From contig UZAE01013528.1 in NCBI GenBank assembly GCA_900617975.1, forward strand, positions 8,664-21,541: a stretch of 12,878 nt of DNA, read 5' to 3'. The position numbers were made by a program, and so were the translations under genes. This document shows positions 1 to 8,700 of the stretch, one piece after another. The notes under the pieces are model-generated. The model had not been told where the DNA came from. It saw nothing but the letters and a program-made list of their open reading frames with translations, and made no database searches. This DNA comes from Rodentolepis nana. Taxonomy: Eukaryota > Platyhelminthes > Cestoda > Cyclophyllidea > Hymenolepididae. The first letter of the stretch is position 1; every line of letters starts with the position of its first letter.

Positions 1-2234
1 GAGGGAGGGAGAGGGGGAGGGGGGGGGAAGGGAAGGTAGAGGCATTTTCCCAGCACACCAGAGACAGGCAAGGTAGGCATTTTTCTGTTTATTCTCCTGG
101 TTGAATGACCCCTTTAATTAATTGTGACATTTAACAAACAAGGTACATGACATTTATGAACATTGGGCAGGGTTGTGAAATGAAAAATAGGTGTTTAAAC
201 GAAAAATTGGTACACAAGGCAAAGTGTACTATTACCGAGTATCACATCCGTGTCAACCATGGCCTTATAATGGCACCTCACCTTCGAGTTTACTAACATA
301 AATTGGCATTTTGCAGTTGCATGTACCAGTAACAACCATCCTCACATTTTCTAATCGTACAACTTGATGAATCCAAATTTGCGTTAAAGGGTAAAATCAA
401 AGTCTCTGAAATGGTTCTATCAAGTCCTAATTTTTTGGAATCCCTCCCCTCCGCCTCCCTCCCCCCCCCNCCCCCCCCCCCCCCCCCCCCCCCCCCCCCC
501 ACTTGTCATCACAATATGGACTATTAAGGCAAATGATAAACGACAACACCTCGTAGGTGAGAGATAGCTTAGATAATATTGGATAATCACGCACCAACAC
601 AAAAAACCACAGAGAATATGGTGTCTAGGCCTTATGAGACATGCACTTGGGATGATATCTGTCAAGTTATTATGTGGTGCATGATGGCTTGAACACTTCG
701 GCGATCCAGACAAGTAGCCCCCCCCCTCCACCCACCTCCCTCATCATCCTATAAATAGGCTGTGTAAAAAGCACATTAAGTGATATCTGAATAGATGTAT
801 CTCAGTCCTGTCTTTCACCCACCCCCGCCCCCACCTCTCTGTTGCCTAGTGGTATCTGGTGGGATAATATATCACTATTTGTCCTTCAAACAATATAGCA
901 AAAGTGTGTTTTTAAAAACGAGTCGACAAGAGGAGTAACCGGAGAAAATCACTCGTTTCAAATCACTTGTCTCTAATTTGACAGACTTTTCAAACCTCAC
1001 AGATCTATCCTAGGCATATTCTTCTGATTTAACTAATATTTACGAATATCAGTACGCAACTATTTTATTATTAATATAGTCAAAATTCGGCAGAGTTTAA
1101 TTCACTTTTCACTCGGAGAGTACACAGATTACTTTATTTATTTTACAATACGGGCATTTTTCCTCGGAACAGATAGAGTATAAAGAGGCATGCAAAAAAA
1201 TACAGAATTTGAATCATAGAGCTTAAAGTATTTTTAAACCCGATAGGAAGGTCAATTTTTATAGTTTCAACTTTTAAAAAAGTATATACATAATAAATTT
1301 GTTTGTTTATCGCGAACACAGTGTTTATTTACCAAATGTAGGCTAAAATTGTCGGCCAAAGTAACAGGCATTTTTTTCAAAACTACTATCAAACCTACTT
1401 TAATTCAAACTAAAATAAAAAAACCCACAATAGATCATAAAAATATTATTCAATTGGCAAGCGGGTGTTTATTTTGTAGCACATAATAAAAACATTCGCC
1501 CAACAAAATAAAATTAAATCTTTGGATTCGCCGCATTTATTTGATCGAGCGAAATAATCCGAAAATAATGCACAAAAAATATGTCACAAATTAACTGAAA
1601 ATTCAGACTTTAACAAACAATAGTCGTCTTACTTCTTTTCCTGAATTCGTTCAATTAGAGCTAATATGGCCCAATTATAGAAAGTGAAGTGTTTGAAATT
1701 GAGCTGAGAGGACCACACTTAAGTAAAAATCGGAGAGGGTGAACCTTTTTTACAAAAAATAATAATAAAAAGATGTTACCACTCATTTAACCCTCCTGAA
1801 CGAGTAATAGAATGAAATAGGTGAGTAAACTCCTATTCCTCGTCTCATCAACGATGCGACATCAATTGAGGTGGTGTGGTCAGTCTTTGAAATTAAATTA
1901 ATCGCTCAGTAATGATAATTAATTCAGAAGGCGTGAACACTCACATGTTCTCACTTCAAATAAACTAAGGCACCTGACACTTCTCCTCGTTTTGACAACC
2001 ACCTCCATTGCATACCTTATTGAACTCATCTGCTGTTACCCCCCGTTTATACATATTTTCCCGGGATTAAAAGATGTACCTGTTTCGGCACTCTCCCAGA
2101 GAATAAAAAGTGCATACCATCTAAATCGTTATCAATGCTTCCTCTTCTAATAGCAGTGAGCAATTAAATCATAAAGAAATAACATGTTGAGAATTTAACC
2201 ATTGAAAATGTAATTAAGTGGTGATGCAACTTAC
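1..2234. other. Non-coding stretch with G/C homopolymer tracts; probably intron or flank of the LIM gene
   Basis: No open frame here has recognisable protein features. Frames running over 461-500 are artefacts of the poly-C tract. The left edge is G-rich and there are C-rich runs at 461-500, 716-727 and 822-837. From about 880 the sequence is AT-rich and featureless. If the LIM gene continues to lower coordinates this is its intron, but I did not find its next exon. Confidence 0.5.
461..500. repeat. Poly-C tract interrupted by N
   Basis: About 40 consecutive C with a single N at 470, preceded by a C/T-rich lead-in from 442. The N and the homopolymer length suggest an unresolved assembly position, so the true length is unknown. 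Confidence 0.95.
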
Positions 2235-2330
2235 TAGTACATTTGAAGCAGGCTTTGTGGAAGTAATTATCCTCAATTTTGAGTACTGTGCCTCGGCATC
2301 TCTTATTGCAGATGGTACAGCAAACTTTTC
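2235..2330 (-). CDS. Internal exon with first half of a LIM domain, ABLIM/UNC-115 family (partial gene)
   Basis: On the minus strand an acceptor (TTTTTAAAAATTGCAG) precedes a 96-nt exon that ends at a consensus donor, GTAAGT at 2234-2229. The 31 complete codons read KVCCTICNKRCRGTV and LKIEDNYFHKACFKCT. This is the first zinc-binding half of a LIM domain: C-x2-C, 16 residues, H-x2-C-x2-C. The run (C/K)GxVL(K/R)...YFH(K/I)xCFxC is most like the first LIM domain of actin-binding LIM proteins (ABLIM1-3, Drosophila Unc-115), which link actin to signalling and axon guidance. The second half of the domain, expected in the next exon at lower coordinates, was not found, nor was a 5' exon. The gene therefore extends by large introns, probably beyond the window. 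Other LIM families cannot be excluded from 31 residues. Confidence 0.72.
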
Positions 2331-2438
2331 CTGCAATTTTTAAGAAACGAAAAACATGAGGCAACAAGAACCGGATAGAAAATGTTTCCAGCAACTTAGG
2401 GCTAAGGATTAGCTGATTGATTAAGGGCTAATAATTGC

Positions 2439-2465
2439 GCGCACACACACACGCACACACACACA
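2439..2465. repeat. (CA)n microsatellite
   Basis: A GCGC start runs into alternating CA dinucleotides with one CG interruption, about 27 nt. It lies just upstream (in minus-strand terms) of the LIM exon. Confidence 0.9.
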
Positions 2466-2610
2466 TCTGCAGAAAAAAATAAGAGAGGGATCATAAAACA
2501 GGGAAAATGGAAAAGCAGCGACCTCTCTGTGATGCCGAGGTCAGGAGTCACCTCTAGCCACTAAGCAAGTAACTACTATTTCGCCCCGGCAGATAAAAAA
2601 TGTCCTCTTA

Positions 2611-2614
<4 letters not shown>

Positions 2615-2676
<62 letters not shown>
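2615..2676. repeat. (AT)31 microsatellite
   Basis: Uninterrupted AT dinucleotides for about 62 nt. Such runs are self-complementary, can extrude cruciforms, and are prone to length change. Confidence 0.95.
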
Positions 2677-2678
<2 letters not shown>

Positions 2679-5600
2679 TTCCATATCCACTTAAAAAAAA
2701 GAAGATTCCACGGTACTGGGAAGAGATGTTTGGATAAATTGCTGAAGACGTGTCAGGACAATCCGACAACTTGGACGTGATCAAAATGTTCTGTTTGTCT
2801 GCACGAAAAGAACGTCGTGAAATGAACGCCTCTCGGGCGATTTATTGCCGTAACGACTACTTATTCTCCAGGTGCATGCTGCTTTCAAACCAAACAAATG
2901 CTTTCTTTTATCAATAAAATTGCAATAAATGAAAGTGGTTATAGGCGCATGAGCAAAAAGGCGCATATAGACCTTGAATGTAACAGCAATAAGCACTACC
3001 AATTGGGTCTAAAATAAGTGGTAAACGACACCGATAGACACAGGAAGTCTTTGAACTAGGGAAAAAGTGTGATATTTACAATTTATAGAAGTCCTGTTTA
3101 AAAAGGAAGGCAATAGCTTCGATGTAGATTAGACCAATTAATTTTAACAAAAAGCAAGATTTTATTAGTAGGACAAGTAGAGAGAGATTATAAGGAGGAT
3201 AATTTCTTATCATCGAGATTGGGAAAAGATATCTTCGTGTCATAGATTCGGGACCAACATTTGGTGGCCGACTTGGGTGGCCAAAACCCTCTCGGTGAAT
3301 GGCATGTTGTATGCACAAGAGGACTTAAATTTAATAAAGATCGTAATGACAATATCATTACCAGATTTAGGCACCAGAGAGACAAAAGGAAAGGGGTATC
3401 AGACACACATGAACATAAGTGCTATGAAGAGGATTAAAAATAGAGTGCACTCATCCCCTAATCAAAGTCCTCCATGACACAAAAAATAAGGCTTGGAGTA
3501 TGCTAACTGTTTATTAATCGGACATTTTCTCCATGTAATATCTCGCTGAATAAGTCAAATGTTCTGCATGAAAATACAATTCAAGCTTTTTAGGCAAATT
3601 CGAATAACAAAAGGAATGTTGATCATGTTAGAATCTAGTAAATTTAAATAACTTTCGAAACGACGCAAATAAGAACGTAGGCACAACAAAATCTTTAAAA
3701 CAATAAGCTGGAACTTTCTCAGACCAGTTCTAATAAATGTTAATGATTGAGATTAAAACTAGTTGTCTTTAATATCAAGTCAATATAAGTGTACTTTCAC
3801 ATTAAGCCACAATATTTTTAAAAAATACTGTGTTTCAACGAATCTATCATTACATCATAACTGTTAGAAAATAAAAATTTGGAAAACTGAAGTAAAAAAG
3901 ACCATTACGATGGTGAATAAAGTTTTGCGAATAAAATAAGGTTTGAACTCAAACCTCCATTGAAATGTATGTACCGTGAAGACAAGATACAAAAAAAGAA
4001 GATTGAAGAAAAGATCATATAAATTATCACGAAGGCTCTATAAAATTAATATTCACAAAATAAAAAGGTAAAACAATCGAATTCTAGAAAATATCAAATT
4101 ATAATAAAATTTGACTGAATACCAAAAAAGAGCTTTATAACTTTCTTAGAACGCAAATAAATTAATTTGTTGTAATAACGAAAAACGGAACGTGTGGGTA
4201 GTGAAAAAAATTATAGACACGTAAAAAAAGTAGAGAAACACAAAACAGAATTGTTACAGCTTTAAATTTATTCGAAAACACACAAAAAAATACGTGGGAA
4301 GAGCAAACTTCTATTTTAACATTGCAAAGATGGTTAATTTAACTTAAAGAATTGCAGTTATAAACGATATAATATTTATAAATAACAATTAATTTTCGAA
4401 TATGAAACATTAAAACTCTCATTATCTTTTTTTGTTTTAAAAATGCAAATATACAATACAATATACTAAATCAAAATAGAACCTACCCATTTATAAAATA
4501 AACAGACGCAACATGAAAATATGCTAGTCCAAAAACCCGCGAATAATATTTGAGGTGAGAGAGAATTAATTGAGATATATAAACAAATCTGTCAATATTT
4601 TTTATATATATATTAAATATTAAGTTCTATAAACATTTCATATTTATGCGCCAGTATATTTTAAAATTAAACTTCCATTGCCAAACTAAATTTAACATTC
4701 TACTAGGCCGTTATCTACTAGATTCAAATCCAAAGCACTGTTTTATTATTACATGTGCTATGATCTGTTAAATATGAAGATTTATAATTTTATGCATCAC
4801 TCGTGCAACCCTTCAATCATTAAATCAATATGGTTTAGTCATATGAAATTGGAAGAGATCTACACAGGCTTTTACAATTGTAAGGAAATATAATCGATGC
4901 AGTCAAAGAATAAAGGTGTTTTGAATGAATTAGGCATAGATGTTAGCTTAATGAATAAATTAAGGCTGCTTGATGTGAAATCAATAGAAGCCAACGCCTA
5001 TCTTTTTGTGAACATTTGGTAATTTAAACAATAAATATTGTAATGATTTGAAAGAAATTTAGATATAACATACTTCCCTTATAATGGCTTCTAAGTATGA
5101 ATTTAAATAAACTAATACTTAAACACCAATGAATTCATTCTATGTGAATATTTATGTATTGTCAATCTCCTATTTTGACATATTATGCACTTTTAGTCTT
5201 GAAAATGTATGGAAAATTGTAAATAAACAATGGAAAAGCATTTAGAGGAGTTGATAGTTATTTTAAATTTTATTTTTTGGATTTCGATTTAAATTTTTTA
5301 TTCTCAAATAAAATAACAGTTTAGATTTTTAAACATTAAAAGCTAGCTATCACATTTTTCTCTTTTGAGTTCATTTTAAATAACATAATGGTATAAGATT
5401 TATTATTCGTTTTGATTAGCTGGGATAATATATCAGGTTGTTTGAACACATTTTACCACTTCCATGAATCGATTTAATGTGATAATACGTACAAAGGCGA
5501 TTACGCTTTAATAGTGCACCTCATTTCAATTAAACATTTTCAGTATGCCAACACAATTAAAGTTGTTAAGGCATAAAATTAACTTAAATTATTTTCAATG

Positions 5601-5733
5601 AGATAATCGTCAAAGTTGATTCTTTATTGCATATGATGTGAAATTTATATTTGAAATCGCAGATACGACCTTGTGCTATGGTTACTACTCTGTGATAGTT
5701 TAATTTATGAATTTTTGTTATTAAATTTTCAAC

Positions 5734-8700
5734 ATGATCAAATCAGCAAAAGACGATTTTCAGATTGATGTAAGGGATCAAGAAGAATGGGAAAACGTAT
5801 TATCAAACGATGGCTTAAAAGGTAAATTTAATGCCATCTTTTAATATTCGAAGTCATTGACATTTACCAAGAATGGTGTGGCCCTTGTCAGTCAACTGTT
5901 CCATTATTTAGAAAAATTAAGGAGGAAAATGAGGAAGATAAAATTTACTTCGTAACTGCAAATGCTGATTCGGTTGATTGTCTTGTAAAATATCGAGGAA
6001 GATCTGAACCTTATTTCCTATTATATGGAGTAAATTCCTTTTAAATACTTATTAAAGGATCAATCACTCGTCGCTGTAGTCAAGGGTTCTAATTGTCCTG
6101 CCTTAAGGGAAACAATTTTAGAAATGATAAAACAGGAACGTGCTGTTAAAGCCGGTGAAATAACTCGTGTAGAAATCGAAGATCCATATTTGCGGATACT
6201 CGAAGAAGAGCTAGCTGCTGAAATAAAGCGAAAGAAGCTTCAAAGAGGTTAAGATAGATATTCATCCTAATATTTTTATAGAAATTGACCAGGAGTGTTG
6301 TCCACTTATTTTTCATCCTGATTTAAACCCCGAAATCGTCGATGATATTATTGACATGGTAATGGGCATCGAAAAATTAATTCTTTTAGCTTAAAGATGC
6401 TCAATTTGAAATTTTAAAAGATGAAACCATAACACTGGATCCAACAGTGGTTAATGAGTCCCTCAATGATGAAAACATTGAATCAGATTTCATAAACCAA
6501 ATCAATGGTCTTACAAACGACACACTTCGTTGTGTCATTGTAGCTAAAGGTCCTGAAGGTGTTCTTGACGAAATCAATAAATTTATCGGACCAAGGGATG
6601 TTGAGGAAGTCAGCGAGGATGAAAATTTCGAAAGGTTTTATTATAGCTTATCATTATTCAATTATTCTATAGCATAAGGGACAAATTTGGAAATGGTAAA
6701 TCGGATTCTTGTGTCACTGTGCCTGATTCGAAAGAAATTGGTGAAAAGTATGTTTTATTCAGCTTATGCTATGAAAATACATGTCTTCTGTATAATTCCT
6801 TAATTTATAAATTTTTGTAAAGGTTCCTAAACATGATATTCCCTGATTTTTCGCCTCCAAAGATGATCATCTATGCTAAGGAGCCAGAAATGAATCATCT
6901 AAGCATTATATCTAAAAGAAGTCTCATAAAGACAGGAGAAAATATTTTATCAGATACAACAGCTTCTACATTGCCTGAATATAATGGCCCACCTCGCGTT
7001 ATTGTTCTAGTGAAGCCACCCGCATACGAATCCTATAGAAATTCTGTTGTTTCCGATTTGGAATCTAACGGCTTTAAGGTGCTCTCTACCAAGGATTACA
7101 CGTTTAGTGAAAACGAAGCCAAAGAATTTTACGCTGAATTCGAGTCCTTTTCTTACTATGAATCTCTCATATCTTCTATGACTTCCGGACCCACCTTCGT
7201 TATCATGGCTTGTCGTGAGGTCTGTTCCAATTGTATATAAACTATTCTACTGAAACCAAATAAGTAGGACTATTTTATATTTTGTAGAATGCGTATAACA
7301 AACTCAAGAGTATGCTGGGTCCCGAGTCTTATTCACAGGCATCAAAGGAAAATCCCGATTGCCTTCGGGCAAAATATTCTTATCCTTCGAACGGGGAAGA
7401 CAAAGAGGACGACCTAACGTGGATCGATGGCACTGTTACGGAGGCCAGCACTGAGGATATAATGAGCAAATTTTTCCCAGTCGAGGAAACTTTCGCTCTA
7501 CTCAAGCCAGATAGTAGACCAGCGTGGGAAGATATCCTTGAAGATATCAATAAAAATGGCTTCAAAATTGAAGATAGGCAAGAGATTGAGCTTACGCCCG
7601 ACGATGTTAAAGTTATTTACGCAATGTGCATTGATAAGGTCTATTTTGACGACCTTCTTCGACAAATGACCAGGTTTGTTGGTTTAATTATAACCGATTT
7701 CTTTAGTGGAGCATCCTTGGCGCTGATTTTGAAGGCTCAAGACGCTGTCAAGAAGTGGTCAAGGTTGATAGGTCCTACAGATCCTGATAGTGCTGTGGAT
7801 AGTTATCCGGACAAGTAAGTTATATGAACCATGCATTGCATGACTGAGTCATATCGATCCATCATATGAGTTTTGTGTGTTTCATTTCCAACGCAGTGTC
7901 AAACCGGAAGATGTTTGGTAAGTTATCTATCATAATTTTATCGCTACCTTGAGCGCAGTCTCCGAGCGACATATGGGATATCCTACTTGGAAAATGCGGT
8001 TCATGGGAGCTCAAATCTGGAAGATGCGAAAAAGTGTATCAAGCTAATATTTGGTAATACTGAGACCGAAGTTAGCCGTGGGTTATCAGGTTAATTTTGA
8101 TTTATATAACTTAATTTTCTTAACATTTTTCTTTATATTAATCTATTTTCCAAAATAGATGTTGAAAACAATGTTAGTGACGTAGAGGGTCAGTTTACTA
8201 TGATATTTGTTGTTTTACGTTTTTTGCATGTTTGTTTGATTTCTAGAAATACTTGTAATTAGTTTATTTTTTTTTGAAACCCATGTTAGTGTTTATTTCT
8301 GGTTTTTTTCGAAAAAAGGGAATAAAAGAATTATCTTCCGACACCACTTTTAATTGATTTTCATTAAGTTGTTTTTCTTATAATTAACCCCATTATTATC
8401 ATTTAAATTACTCTTAACTGTATGCTATTGTAGGGTTTGTAGACTGAAAGTTATAATTAACTTTTATTATTATTATCTATCAATCTAATGTTCGAATGAA
8501 CATCATTATTATTATAATAATAAAAGGTGTATCTCAATTTCACCTATTAATCCTGTTTTGACTAGACATCAATTCTTTTTTTCATACTTGCCATATACAT
8601 ATTCCGAATTTTCCAAGCACAGATTTGCAGGTGTCTCATGATTGGCAGTGAAAATTGCTTAAAATTGGGTCACTGGTGATTAAGTGACGGCTGATTAATT

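Larger units (their letters stand above)
2331..5733. other. Region between the LIM exon and the NME8-like gene; no exon recognised
   Basis: About 3.4 kb. It begins with the CA and AT microsatellites; a less AT-rich patch lies at about 3230-3480; from about 3500 to 5730 it is very AT-rich with many stops in all frames. The LIM gene is on the minus strand and the NME8-like gene on the plus strand, so this interval should hold the 5' parts or promoters of both. I see no certain TATA box, initiator or spliced-leader acceptor just before the ATG at 5734. Confidence 0.6.

Noticed and set aside
293..731. Minus-strand frames with runs of glycine
   Set aside because: They are translations of the poly-C tract at 461-500 and the C-rich run near 720, with no protein-like sequence around them.
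3188..3477. Overlapping open frames on both strands at 3076-3477, in a less AT-rich patch
   Set aside because: No domain is recognised, no frame has a convincing start or splice sites, and the opposite strands compete. It could be a decayed repeat or an unrecognised exon; the support is too weak to list.
6447..6677. Reading through 6634 to the stop near 6677 as a separate short gene
   Set aside because: The frame past 6634 is intron sequence; splicing 6635-6672 restores the NDPK strand SIRDKFG in phase.
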